Source: Clostridium sp. | GTDB lineage: Bacteria > Bacillota > Clostridia > Lachnospirales > Lachnospiraceae | DNA length: 9,155 nt | Assembly: GCA_016302185.1 (NCBI GenBank) | Contig: JAEDOC010000082.1 | Span: forward strand, 1 to 9,155 | Direction: 5' to 3' | Shown here: in pieces, positions 1 through 7,558 of the stretch | Position numbering within the stretch: position 1 is the first letter of the stretch | How the letters are laid out: every line of letters starts with the position of its first letter | The notes under the pieces: generated by a model | Database searches by the model: none | Told to the model about the DNA's origin: nothing | What the model saw: the letters and a program-made list of their open reading frames with translations, nothing else | Position numbers and translations under genes: made by a program

Positions 1-2
1 GA

Positions 3-2711
3 AAGAACCAGAGATGTGCCAGAATCCTTGTGGCAAAGGATGAAACCTTCGCGGATGTTCTTTGGGACACCGGGGAGGCAAAACTCGACAGTCTGGCTGT
101 AAAAGCGGAGATGAATCTGGAGCCTTGTACCAGATATTACTGGAAGGTAATCGTTACTACGGACGCAGACGAAGTGCTGGAGTCCGACGTACAGTTCTTT
201 GAGACGGCAAAGAGGGACGAGCCTGGGGTGGGAAAATGGATTACCTGCGACAGCAGGATGGAACGCCATCCCATTTTCTCAAAGCGAATCATTCCCCGTG
301 GAAAGGTAAAAAAAGCCCGTCTCTATCTCTGCGGACTGGGGCTTTATGAGGCATATTTTACGGATGGAGAGAAAACCGAAACAGATATTTTAAAATCCGC
401 GAAAATTGGGGAAGAATATCTGACCCCGTACTGCAATAACTACAATCAGTGGTTACAGTATCAGACGTATGATGTGACCGCGCAGATGCAGCGCGAAGGT
501 GTGTTGTCCGTTCTTTTGGGGAATGGCTGGTACAAAGGGAGGTTCGGGTTCAATCAGACAGAACAGAAAGGATTTTACGGCGACGAGTGGAAACTGCTGG
601 CAGAGGTGCATCTGGAATATGAGGATGGCACACAAGAGATAATCGGCACGGATGACACATGGGAAGTGACAAGAAGCAATCTGTTTTTTTCCAATATTTA
701 TGACGGAGAGAAACGGGATGATACGCTGGAACCTGTCGCACCTGTCAGCGCGCAGCTTGCAGATGCACCGAAGGGTCATCTGACGGAGCGGCTGTCCCTG
801 CCGGTGACAGCGCATGAGCAGTTCACACCGAAGGAACTGATCCACACCCCGAAGGATGAGTGGGTGTTTGACTTGGGACAGGAGATTACCGGGATTTTCA
901 AACTACATGTCCATGAGCCGAAAGGTAAGGAGATCAGAATCCAGACAGGCGAAATCCTGCAGGACGGATGCTTTTATAACGAAAACTTAAGAACCGCTTT
1001 GTCGGAATATGTGTATATCTCTGACGGGGAAGAAAAAGACATTGTTCCGCATTTTACATTTTACGGATACCGGTATGTAAAAATCAGCGGGGTAACCAAT
1101 GTCTCCTGTGAAGATTTTACGGGAATGGCACTCTACAGTGATTACGAAGGTACCGGTAGTATACAGACAGGAAATGAACTGGTAAATCAGTTGATTTCCA
1201 ATGTGGAATGGGGCATGAAGGATAACTTCTTAGATGTGCCGACAGACTGTCCGCAGAGAGATGAGCGCATGGGATGGACAGGCGACACACAGGTGTTTTC
1301 GGGTACGGCATGTTATCTGGCGGATACCTATGCATTTTACAGAAAATATCTGTACGATTTGTATAAGGAACAGCTGATTGCCGGAGGGATGGTTCCGGAG
1401 GTGGTGCCGACCTTCGGTCCGTCGAAATGTTCCTGTGCATGGGGCGATGCGGCCTGTATCGTTCCGTGGAATGTCTATCTGTTCAGCGGGGATGCTGCCA
1501 TATTGGAACAGCAGTTTGACAGTATGAAGGCTTGGGTGGACTATATCCGTAAGGTGGACGGAGAGCACCACGGATGGAGACATTCCTTCCATTACGGAGA
1601 CTGGCTGGCGCTTGACCGGGTGGGAGCCGCGGCGGGAAATGTATACGGAGCGACCGATGAAGGCTATATTGCGGATATTTATTATGCGGCAAGCGCGGAG
1701 CTTACAGCGAAGGCAGCGGCGGTTCTCGGGCGAAAGGAAGAGGAAAAACAATATCGGGAAATCGCCGAAAAACAATGGCGTGTGGTAAAAGAAGAATATT
1801 TTACCCCGACCGGAAGATGCGCGGTAAAGACACAGACGGGACTTCTGCTGGCTTTGAAATATCATTTGTCAGAGGACGAAGAGCTGACCAGAGAGATGTT
1901 AAAGAAACTTTTCCGCGAGAGCAGAAACAAATTGAATACCGGATTTGTGGGAACCTCTCTTTTGTGCAATGTGTTGACCGATAACGGAATGACGGATACC
2001 GCCTACCGCCTGCTTTTGAACGAGGAGTATCCGGGGTGGCTGCACGAAGTGAAACTGGGAGCCACCACAGTCTGGGAACGATGGAATTCACTGGATGAAG
2101 ACGGTAAGATATCCAGTACCGGAATGAACAGTCTCAACCATTATTCTTACGGGGCGATTCTGGAATGGATGTTCCGCCATGTGGGAGGAATCCATCTTTT
2201 GGAAGAATCTCCGGGAGGCAGAAGGGTTGCAATTTGTCCGAATGTCCATTATGACCTGAGACAGGTAAAGACCGTGTATGACTCGGCAAGCGGACGGTAT
2301 GAGTGCGGCTGGGAAATTATGGAGGATAACAGGATTAGAATCAAAATTACGATTCCGTTTGGCGGAGAAGGCGAGGTGCGATTGCCGCATGCTCCGGAGA
2401 TTCTGTTTGAAGATAAGACAAATCCACTATTCGCAACAGTGGTGAACGGTATTTGTTATATCACTGCAGGAAACTATGAAGTCGTATATGAGGCAACTGA
2501 GAAGTTAAAGAAAATATACAGCGTGGAGTCAAAGCTGGAGGATTTGCTGAACCATCCGCAGATACGGGCATTTTTGTCGACGATGACCGAGGTGGATATG
2601 ATACCGGATGCGGTCTATGGACTGTCGTTTCGACAGGTGGCGGAGATGTTTTCCGGACCGATGGATGAAGGGCAGACAGAGATGTTGAATACAGCATTAT
2701 CACAATATTAA
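3..2711 (+). CDS. Alpha-L-rhamnosidase, GH78 family (5' end outside window)
   Basis: This enzyme hydrolyses terminal alpha-L-rhamnose from glycosides by an inverting mechanism. The reading frame is open to the window edge: the residues before the GTG at 30 (KNQRCARILVAKDE) fit the usual GH78 N-terminal strand, so the GTG is not the true start and the gene is 5' partial. Numbering from that GTG, an N-terminal beta-sandwich region lies around residues 90-175 (LYLCGLGLYEAYF, then VLLGNGWYKGRFGF). The (alpha/alpha)6 catalytic domain follows, with CPQRDERMGWTGD at 407-419 (E412, candidate general acid) and TTVWERW at 679-685 (E683, candidate general base). Both motifs are intact. After the usual end of the family, about 60 extra helical residues follow (from about 830). 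No signal peptide can be judged. The symporter starts 14 bases downstream, so the two are probably co-transcribed and the enzyme probably acts in the cytoplasm on imported substrate (inference). Confidence 0.93.
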   Translation, partial: KNQRCARILVAKDETFADVLWDTGEAKLDSLAVKAEMNLEPCTRYYWKVIVTTDADEVLESDVQFFETAKRDEPGVGKWITCDSRMERHPIFSKRIIPRGKVKKARLYLCGLGLYEAYFTDGEKTETDILKSAKIGEEYLTPYCNNYNQWLQYQTYDVTAQMQREGVLSVLLGNGWYKGRFGFNQTEQKGFYGDEWKLLAEVHLEYEDGTQEIIGTDDTWEVTRSNLFFSNIYDGEKRDDTLEPVAPVSAQLADAPKGHLTERLSLPVTAHEQFTPKELIHTPKDEWVFDLGQEITGIFKLHVHEPKGKEIRIQTGEILQDGCFYNENLRTALSEYVYISDGEEKDIVPHFTFYGYRYVKISGVTNVSCEDFTGMALYSDYEGTGSIQTGNELVNQLISNVEWGMKDNFLDVPTDCPQRDERMGWTGDTQVFSGTACYLADTYAFYRKYLYDLYKEQLIAGGMVPEVVPTFGPSKCSCAWGDAACIVPWNVYLFSGDAAILEQQFDSMKAWVDYIRKVDGEHHGWRHSFHYGDWLALDRVGAAAGNVYGATDEGYIADIYYAASAELTAKAAAVLGRKEEEKQYREIAEKQWRVVKEEYFTPTGRCAVKTQTGLLLALKYHLSEDEELTREMLKKLFRESRNKLNTGFVGTSLLCNVLTDNGMTDTAYRLLLNEEYPGWLHEVKLGATTVWERWNSLDEDGKISSTGMNSLNHYSYGAILEWMFRHVGGIHLLEESPGGRRVAICPNVHYDLRQVKTVYDSASGRYECGWEIMEDNRIRIKITIPFGGEGEVRLPHAPEILFEDKTNPLFATVVNGICYITAGNYEVVYEATEKLKKIYSVESKLEDLLNHPQIRAFLSTMTEVDMIPDAVYGLSFRQVAEMFSGPMDEGQTEMLNTALSQY

Positions 2712-2713
2712 CG

Positions 2714-2718
2714 AGGAG
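2714..2718 (+). promoter_or_regulatory. Ribosome-binding site of the GPH symporter
   Basis: AGGAG lies 7 bases before the ATG at 2726, directly after the rhamnosidase stop. It supports this start and points to translation from a shared transcript. Confidence 0.8.
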
Positions 2719-2725
2719 AGAACAA

Positions 2726-4078
2726 ATGAGTGAGAAGAGTAAAAAACAAAAGGTTAGTATCGTGGAAAAAATGGGCTTATTTATGGTATGTGCGGGAAAT
2801 ATTCCACTGATGGGATTATTGTCAGGATTCTTTATGATTTACTATACGAATGTGGTTGGTCTGGAACCGGCAGCACTGGCGACCCTGTTTTTAATATCCA
2901 AGGTGGTGGATGGAATCAGCGACCCGATTATGGGATATTTTCTGGACAAATTTCCGGTAACAAAAATGGGAAAATTTCGCCCTATGATTATTCTGGGAAC
3001 AATCATCTGTGTTATAAATTATATTTTACTGTGGTTTGGCGCAGTCTGGATTCCGGTCGGAAAATATGTGATTGTGTATGTGACGTATCTGCTGCTGGGC
3101 TGGACGTTTGATATTATGGATATCTCCAAGAACAGTTTGCTCCCGGTCATGAGCGCGGATGACAAGGAGAGAAACAGTTTGTCACTTTTCAACGCGTTGG
3201 GAACAATGATAGGTAGCGCGGTACTGGCTGTGGCAGCACCGATTCTTGTGGCGGAAGGAACGTTACAGAACTATTACGTGTTAATTTTCGGTTCCATGGC
3301 CATGGTGTTGGTTTTATCTATTGCAGGGGCTCTTTGTGTAAAGGAAAGAGTAGCTTTTGAAGGAAAAAAAGAAGAAAGTTATACATTCAGGGAATTGTTA
3401 CAGTTTTTGCGGTATAAACCTGTCTGGGCACTGTTTTTAGTGGCACTGGTAGTCGGGGTGGGCAGTAATATAGCAGGAGGAGCCGGCGCTTATTTTTACA
3501 CATATATATTGGGTGATATGACGCTTATGTCAGGGGTGTCACTTGTTTCAATAATAACTGCTCTGGTGGGAATTTTCCTTGGACCAATTCTGGCAAACCG
3601 GTTTGGAAAGAAACAGATTTTTGTAATGGCAATCGTCGTATCCATCCTGTTTTCCGCACTGCGTTTGATTGATGTGAGATCTATGCTTTTGATCTATATT
3701 AGTACAGTGGCAGGAGGTGTGGCAGGCGGATGTATAGCACCGCTGACAACCAGTATACAGGCAGATAATACTACTTACGTGCAGTATAAAACCGGAAAAC
3801 GTGCAGAAGCGGCGATCGCATCGCTTACATCTTTTATTACAAAAGTGGCGCAGGGACTCGGAGGAGCGATTCCGGGGTATGTATTGGCAGCTACAGGTTT
3901 TGTTACCGGCTCGGTTGCCCAGCCGGAGAGTATCAATACAGGAATTATCCTCTGCGTACTGATACTTCCGACTATCCTGACTGCCGCAGGGGCGATTCTT
4001 TTTGGTACACAGTATACGTTGGATAAAAAAGCAGTAGAGGAAATGCACACGGCAATCGCAGCGCGCAGCAATAAGTAA
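2726..4078 (+). CDS. GPH-family (MelB-like) cation:glycoside symporter
   Basis: A 450-residue integral membrane protein with about 12 hydrophobic segments, the usual length for the glycoside-pentoside-hexuronide:cation symporter family. The hallmark first-half motif is present: VDGISDPIMGYFLDK at residues 61-75 followed by MGKFRP at 81-86. By position, D62 and D66 correspond to the cation-site aspartates of MelB (D55 and D59); this alignment is from memory of MelB. The protein probably imports the rhamnoside or released sugar used by the flanking hydrolases, driven by Na+ or H+; the substrate cannot be read from sequence. It lies 14 bases after the GH78 gene and 19 bases before the decayed second GH78 gene. 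There is no frameshift or missing core motif. A general MFS annotation would also be acceptable, but GPH fits better. Confidence 0.92.
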   Translation: MSEKSKKQKVSIVEKMGLFMVCAGNIPLMGLLSGFFMIYYTNVVGLEPAALATLFLISKVVDGISDPIMGYFLDKFPVTKMGKFRPMIILGTIICVINYILLWFGAVWIPVGKYVIVYVTYLLLGWTFDIMDISKNSLLPVMSADDKERNSLSLFNALGTMIGSAVLAVAAPILVAEGTLQNYYVLIFGSMAMVLVLSIAGALCVKERVAFEGKKEESYTFRELLQFLRYKPVWALFLVALVVGVGSNIAGGAGAYFYTYILGDMTLMSGVSLVSIITALVGIFLGPILANRFGKKQIFVMAIVVSILFSALRLIDVRSMLLIYISTVAGGVAGGCIAPLTTSIQADNTTYVQYKTGKRAEAAIASLTSFITKVAQGLGGAIPGYVLAATGFVTGSVAQPESINTGIILCVLILPTILTAAGAILFGTQYTLDKKAVEEMHTAIAARSNK

Positions 4079-4097
4079 CATATTGAAGGAGAATGCG

Positions 4098-4701
4098 ATG
4101 GAACTGTCAAGATTAAAAGTAAACAACCACAGCGACGGATAACACCGGTGATACCGCCACCGCCACATCCTCCTTTGAAACAGGTTTTATGAAAAGGGAG
4201 TGGAGTGCGCAGTGTTGTTTGAAACGAGAATTGAGTATGAAGACGGCACATTTGAGACAGTTCTCTCTGACGATAAGTTGAAAGTTGCCGATGGTACAGT
4301 ATGGTGAACCTGTGCGGCCGGTGAAAGAAGTGGAGGCGGTCGGTATGGAGGTAAGCCCAAAGGGAGAGACCATTATCGATTTCGGTCAGAATCTGGCAGG
4401 TGTACTGCGGGTAAAGGTGGATTTGCCCGCAGGAACAAAGTTGATACTAGATCACTTTGAGACCAAGGATTCTCAGGGGAATTATTTTAATAATATAGCT
4501 GGTGCTGACATGACAGGTCATACACAGACGGATGTATATATATCTAACGGGAAACCCGCAGAGTACAGACCGCATTTTACATATCATGGTTTCCGCTATG
4601 TGAGAGTGATATGTGATGCTCCGGTAAAGCCGGAAGATTTTACGGCAGTGGCGCACGCAGGACAATTTTGGGCAAGAGATAAGGAGGAAAAGAACATATG
4701 A
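4098..4701 (+). pseudogene. Decayed GH78 alpha-L-rhamnosidase, several internal deletions
   Basis: An AAGGAGA ribosome-binding site precedes ATG 4098, which opens with MELSRLKVN, a typical GH78 N-terminus, but a TAA stops it at 4140. GH78-like pieces then appear in family order but different frames. TSSFETGFMKREWSAQ (frame of 4141) corresponds to the end of the first N-terminal domain. RIEYEDGTFETVLSDDK (frame of 4098, from about 4227) matches the middle of the N-terminal half. The longest piece starts at about 4285 and includes GEPVRPVKE, IDFGQNLAG, and YRPHFTYHGFRYVRV. That last block resembles the intact upstream GH78 (PHFTFYGYRYVKI), and both share EDFT just after it. The frame then runs out as ARDKEEKNI and stops at 4701. 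The whole catalytic domain, including both glutamates, is missing. About 600 bases remain of an expected 2.6 kb or so. The last frame overlaps the next gene's start by ATGA. Confidence 0.88.
4682..4687 (+). promoter_or_regulatory. Ribosome-binding site of the first alpha/beta hydrolase
   Basis: A perfect AGGAGG lies 10 bases before ATG 4698, inside the 3' end of the decayed GH78 gene. The surrounding 21 bases are nearly the same as those before the second hydrolase at 6475. Confidence 0.85.
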
Positions 4702-5792
4702 AAATTCTGGCAATGATAATGCTCGTGCTGCTCATTTTAGCAGTCGGCTTTGTGGGGTATGTTTATAAGAAAAATGCGATGTTTCTGCCGGCACTGTTTG
4801 GCATCGGCGGTTTTCCGAATATAAAAAAGAAAGATTATTATCAGGCAGACGGAACATTCCGGAAAGCGGAAAAAGATGATAAAATGGCATTTTTTATGCA
4901 GCATCCGGTGTTTGGCGGCTATAAGCATATGTTTTTTAATGTTGAGGATAACGTGTTAAAAGCGATTGCCCCGGCAAAATATGCAGATTTTCTAAAAGCG
5001 CAGGGCAGAAGTGATCAGATGGAAAATGCACTGGAGGCTTTTAATTACCTGACCCGGCTTGTGGAAAGTGGAGAGGCGCAGTTGATTTCCGATATTAACT
5101 CGAAAGAAATGATAGAACAGAATCCATATCAGTCTCATTTGACCGGAATGTTTTACAAAGGAAAGCAAGGAAAACCGTTGGCGGTGGTCGTTCCCGGAGG
5201 TGGATTTATCAGTAATGTGACGGACTGCGAGGGATATCCCGTGGCAATGAAATTACACAAGTTGGGGTACTCCGTATTGGTAATCAGTTACCCGATTGGC
5301 AAACAGCTGGGAGAAACGGAACATGAAAAACAGGGGCAGGCAGCGGTCAGGGAGCTGGTGCAGGTAATCCGTTATCTGAAGGAGCATGAGCAGGAACTGT
5401 CTGTGGATATGGATGACTATGCGATATTCGGTTTCTCGGCAGGCGGCATGATGACTACGGCATATTCCTTCGCAAATTACGAGGACTGCTGTCACAAAGT
5501 AAAACTGCCGAGACCGAAAGTGATTTTCCCGATGTATGGTCTGGACTGGAATGTGAAAGCGCTTGAGCAGGATAAGGGACTGGCGGTATTTTCCATCGCA
5601 GGGCGCGAGGATGAATACGGATTCGGAAATGTAGAGAAGAGACTTCCGCAATTGAAATCCGTGTTGGGTGAGGACAATGTGTCTGTACGGATTTACGATA
5701 ATCTCGGACATGGATTTGGTATTGGTTCCAATACCATAGTACCTCATTGGTTTGAAGAGGCAGTGGAATTCTGGGAGGCACATCGGAAATAA
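4698..5792 (+). CDS. Membrane-anchored alpha/beta hydrolase, esterase type
   Basis: A 364-residue serine hydrolase. Residues 1-22 form a hydrophobic stretch followed by YKKN, which looks like an N-terminal membrane anchor with little spacer. The fold signatures are in order: an oxyanion-loop PGGGF around 166-170, the nucleophile elbow GFSAGG at 245-250 with S247 as nucleophile, a candidate acid D305 in GREDEYGF, and H338 in LGHGFG. The GGG loop and GxSxGG elbow are typical of carboxylesterases and acetyl esterases related to BD-FAE/Aes. The likely role is deacylation of an acylated glycoside handled by the neighbouring GH78 enzymes (inference from context). The start is fixed by AGGAGG at 4682. 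The gene is the last of the left operon, with a terminator 30 bases after its stop. It is paralogous to the gene at 6475-7512. A peptidase of the same fold cannot be ruled out. Confidence 0.85.
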   Translation: MKILAMIMLVLLILAVGFVGYVYKKNAMFLPALFGIGGFPNIKKKDYYQADGTFRKAEKDDKMAFFMQHPVFGGYKHMFFNVEDNVLKAIAPAKYADFLKAQGRSDQMENALEAFNYLTRLVESGEAQLISDINSKEMIEQNPYQSHLTGMFYKGKQGKPLAVVVPGGGFISNVTDCEGYPVAMKLHKLGYSVLVISYPIGKQLGETEHEKQGQAAVRELVQVIRYLKEHEQELSVDMDDYAIFGFSAGGMMTTAYSFANYEDCCHKVKLPRPKVIFPMYGLDWNVKALEQDKGLAVFSIAGREDEYGFGNVEKRLPQLKSVLGEDNVSVRIYDNLGHGFGIGSNTIVPHWFEEAVEFWEAHRK

Positions 5793-5822
5793 TTTTTTCA
5801 AGAACAGGAAGAGTGAATTTTG

Positions 5823-5867
5823 AGAGGTCAAGTGTTTTATAAAATTATAAAACATCTGACCTTTTTT
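5823..5867 (+). terminator. Intrinsic terminator of the rhamnoside operon
   Basis: AGGTCA-AG-TGTTTTATA pairs with TATAAAACA-TC-TGACCT across an AAAT loop: 15 pairs interrupted by a two-base mismatch, followed by a run of six T. It lies 30 bases after the hydrolase stop at 5792. Confidence 0.88.
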
Positions 5868-5873
5868 AAAGAT

Positions 5874-5895
5874 GTTGGGGTCAAAAGCCCCCAAC
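5874..5895. repeat. GTTGGGG/CCCCAAC hairpin
   Basis: A perfect 7-bp inverted repeat (GTTGGGG at 5874-5880, CCCCAAC at 5889-5895) with an 8-base loop. No T-run follows on either strand, so it is not a typical intrinsic terminator. Its role is unknown. Confidence 0.55.
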
Positions 5896-5907
5896 TATGA
5901 TGCCTAC

Positions 5908-5939
5908 GGATTGTTCCGTGCTTTGCACTCCCACAATCC
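5908..5939. repeat. Nested palindrome, possible dispersed repeat unit
   Basis: Outer arms GGATTGT (5908-5914) and ACAATCC (5933-5939) enclose a second stem, GTGC-TTT-GCAC (5918-5928). There is no T-run and no reading frame. Two-tier palindromes of this size between genes often belong to dispersed intergenic repeats in Clostridia, but copy number cannot be seen in one window. From about 5940 to 6134 I see no gene; TATAAT at 5986-5991 is present but lacks a good -35. Confidence 0.5.
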
Positions 5940-6011
5940 TCCCAATTATTCGCAGAGTAGTCTCGGAAACTCAATAAATAATTGATATAATTCAGAGAGT
6001 ATTCCAGCAAA

Positions 6012-6308
6012 TCAGTAATACAGTGGTTTGCGAGCGGAGGAGATGATGTTTAGAAGAGCTGCAGTAAAAAAAAGACATGGTAAGCAGCCCTCTTGAATGA
6101 GAGCTGAAACAAACGCTATTGGGGAAAGAGTCCGCTTATATGTTGGATAGTTATCCATGGCAGAATCAAGGCACATATTTGATATGTGCAGGTCGGGCAT
6201 GTGTTTTTCAAATTCATGGAAAGCTACCAGAAAACTGACAGAATCATGTCTTTTGGCACTGGTAAACCGCAAAAGGAGTGGAATATCAACGTGTAGTGAA
6301 TGGCGCAC
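6012..6308 (-). pseudogene. Fragment of a DDE transposase (IS4/IS1182-like)
   Basis: Read on the minus strand, residues 6-58 of this frame contain HVDIPLLLRFTSAKRHDSVS, then VAFHEFEKHMPDL and NMCLDSAMDNYPTYK. This is the central part of DDE transposases in which a loop rich in R-F-xSAxRHDSV precedes a second catalytic aspartate in the motif xxDSAxDNYxTY (here D48, at 6165-6167). A TGA lies two codons upstream of the visible start, the likeness to transposase ends near 6135, and neither the N-terminal third nor the C-terminal Glu region is present. Terminal inverted repeats were not found. It is a dead remnant marking an old insertion between the two hydrolase genes. Confidence in the family name is lower than in the transposase call. 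Confidence 0.7.
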
Positions 6309-6334
6309 AATTCACGAGAAATGACAATAGTTTT

Positions 6335-6362
6335 TTGGAAATTTGCTGAAAAAATTTAAAAT
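6335..6362 (+). promoter_or_regulatory. Possible promoter for the second hydrolase
   Basis: TTGGAA (6335-6340), a 16-base spacer, then TAAAAT (6357-6362), in an A/T-rich stretch about 110 bases before ATG 6475. The terminator at 5823-5867 means the second hydrolase needs its own promoter. The match is moderate and unproven. Nothing else recognisable lies in 6309-6460. Confidence 0.35.
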
Positions 6363-6460
6363 CCCTCTCTGAAAATGGGAGGAAACGAAAAAAGTAACAA
6401 GTACAAAAAGAGCGGAGATTCGGGTTTTATGGAGTTTCCGAGACCGTTCTGAAATAGATA

Positions 6461-6466
6461 AGGAGG
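6461..6466 (+). promoter_or_regulatory. Ribosome-binding site of the second alpha/beta hydrolase
   Basis: A perfect AGGAGG 8 bases before ATG 6475. It fixes this start, which matters because this protein is about 20 residues shorter than its paralogue and would otherwise be suspected of a missed membrane segment. Confidence 0.85.
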
Positions 6467-6474
6467 AAAAAAAC

Positions 6475-7512
6475 ATGGGTAAGTACAAAGGGCTGTTCTG
6501 GCCGGCAATCTTAGGCGTCAAGCATATGCCGAAGGTAAAGGAATCGGAGTTTTACAATGTCGCGGGAGGGTTCCGCAGGGCTACGATCAATGACAAGATT
6601 GCGTTCTTCCTGCAGCATCCCGTATGGGAGGGCAGGCCGGAGCTTTTTATGAAGACCGGGTCGCCAAAGGAAATATATGCCATGTCAGGCATGAGCGTCC
6701 ATGGTTTGTGCAATCTTATCGGGCAGCCCGCACAGGCGCAGAGCATCGTGGATGGTTTCAACTATGTCGTGGAGCAGAAAGGGCTGAAAAAGGTGCATTT
6801 CATCAGCGGGCTTTATGCGGAGGATGAGGTAAGGCGTGATCCCGACAAGGGAAAGGTACAGGGGATCCTGTTCCAGGGGGAGCCAGGGAAGCCCGTGGCT
6901 GTGCTGATTGCGGGCGGCGGGTTTGACGGCGTAGCCTCTTATTTGGAGAGCATCCCGGCAGCCATGGAGCTGCACAGGAGGGGATACAGTGCGTTTGTGC
7001 TGGTCTACCGTGTGAATGTGGAGCTGCATGAAACCGAACCGCAGGCCAAGGGCGGGGAGGCATCCAAGGATGTGCTGCCGGCGGTAAGGTATCTGATAGG
7101 GCATCAGGCAGAGTACGGCTATACGATGGACGGCTTTGGTATGTTCGGGTTCTCCGCTGGAGGCCTGATGACGACAGCCTACGCATTTTCTGATTATAAG
7201 GACTGCTGCCATAAACATAATCTGCCAAGGCCCGCCGCCATCTTCCCCATCTATGGCCTGCACTGGGAGCTTAAGGTTCACGAGGAGGACAAGGGGCTTG
7301 CTATATTTTCCAGGGTCGGGCGGGATGACCCTACCGGTTTTGCGGCCGTGGAGAAGATCATCCCGGACATCAGGAAAGCGCTGGGGCAGGAAAATGTCGA
7401 TATCGTCATGTATGATAAGCTGGGTCATGGCTTTGGCCTGGGGATAGATACTGCGGCAGAGGGCTGGCTGCGGGATGCAGTCGCATTCTGGGAGGAGCAT
7501 CGGAAATGTTGA
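6475..7512 (+). CDS. Alpha/beta hydrolase, esterase type, soluble paralogue
   Basis: A 345-residue serine hydrolase aligning along its length with the protein at 4698-5792. The shared blocks are AFFxQHPV, GFSAGGxMTTAY, DCCHK, LPRP and LGHGFG. Candidate catalytic residues are S227 in GFSAGG (225-230), D285 in GRDDPTGF, H318 in LGHGFG, and a GGGF oxyanion loop at 147-150. It begins just after the point where the paralogue's membrane segment ends, so it should be cytoplasmic while the other is anchored. Base composition differs: over matching segments I count 66 G/C in 120 bases (7321-7440) against 57 in 120 (5581-5700), with more AGG, GCC and GGG codons. This suggests separate acquisition rather than recent tandem duplication. 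The start of another probable GH78 gene follows 82 bases downstream, so the hydrolase/rhamnosidase pairing recurs. The substrate is unknown; deacylation of a glycoside is inference. Confidence 0.85.
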   Translation: MGKYKGLFWPAILGVKHMPKVKESEFYNVAGGFRRATINDKIAFFLQHPVWEGRPELFMKTGSPKEIYAMSGMSVHGLCNLIGQPAQAQSIVDGFNYVVEQKGLKKVHFISGLYAEDEVRRDPDKGKVQGILFQGEPGKPVAVLIAGGGFDGVASYLESIPAAMELHRRGYSAFVLVYRVNVELHETEPQAKGGEASKDVLPAVRYLIGHQAEYGYTMDGFGMFGFSAGGLMTTAYAFSDYKDCCHKHNLPRPAAIFPIYGLHWELKVHEEDKGLAIFSRVGRDDPTGFAAVEKIIPDIRKALGQENVDIVMYDKLGHGFGLGIDTAAEGWLRDAVAFWEEHRKC

Positions 7513-7543
7513 TTTGCTCTTCACGGATTTCAACTGTTGTTTG

Positions 7544-7558
7544 TGCCGCGGTGCGGCA
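7544..7558 (+). repeat. Short GC-rich hairpin after the second hydrolase
   Basis: TGCCGC-GGT-GCGGCA, a perfect 6-bp stem with a 3-base loop, between the hydrolase stop and the next start. No T-run follows, so a terminator is unlikely. Confidence 0.35.

Noticed and set aside
3548..4251. Minus-strand open frames opposite the symporter end
   Set aside because: Cys- and Ser-rich translations typical of antisense to membrane-protein codons; no start signals.
5981..5991. TATAAT-containing promoter in the gene-poor stretch
   Set aside because: The -10 is perfect but no acceptable -35 lies 15-19 bases upstream and no gene follows closely.
6375..6452. A 25-codon + strand frame upstream of the second hydrolase
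   Set aside because: No ribosome-binding site at a proper distance and no recognisable sequence; could be a chance leader peptide.
6312..6521. Minus-strand frame of 69 codons overlapping the start of the second hydrolase
   Set aside because: Low-complexity composition, no recognisable motif, overlaps a well-supported start region. I could not link it to the neighbouring transposase fragment.
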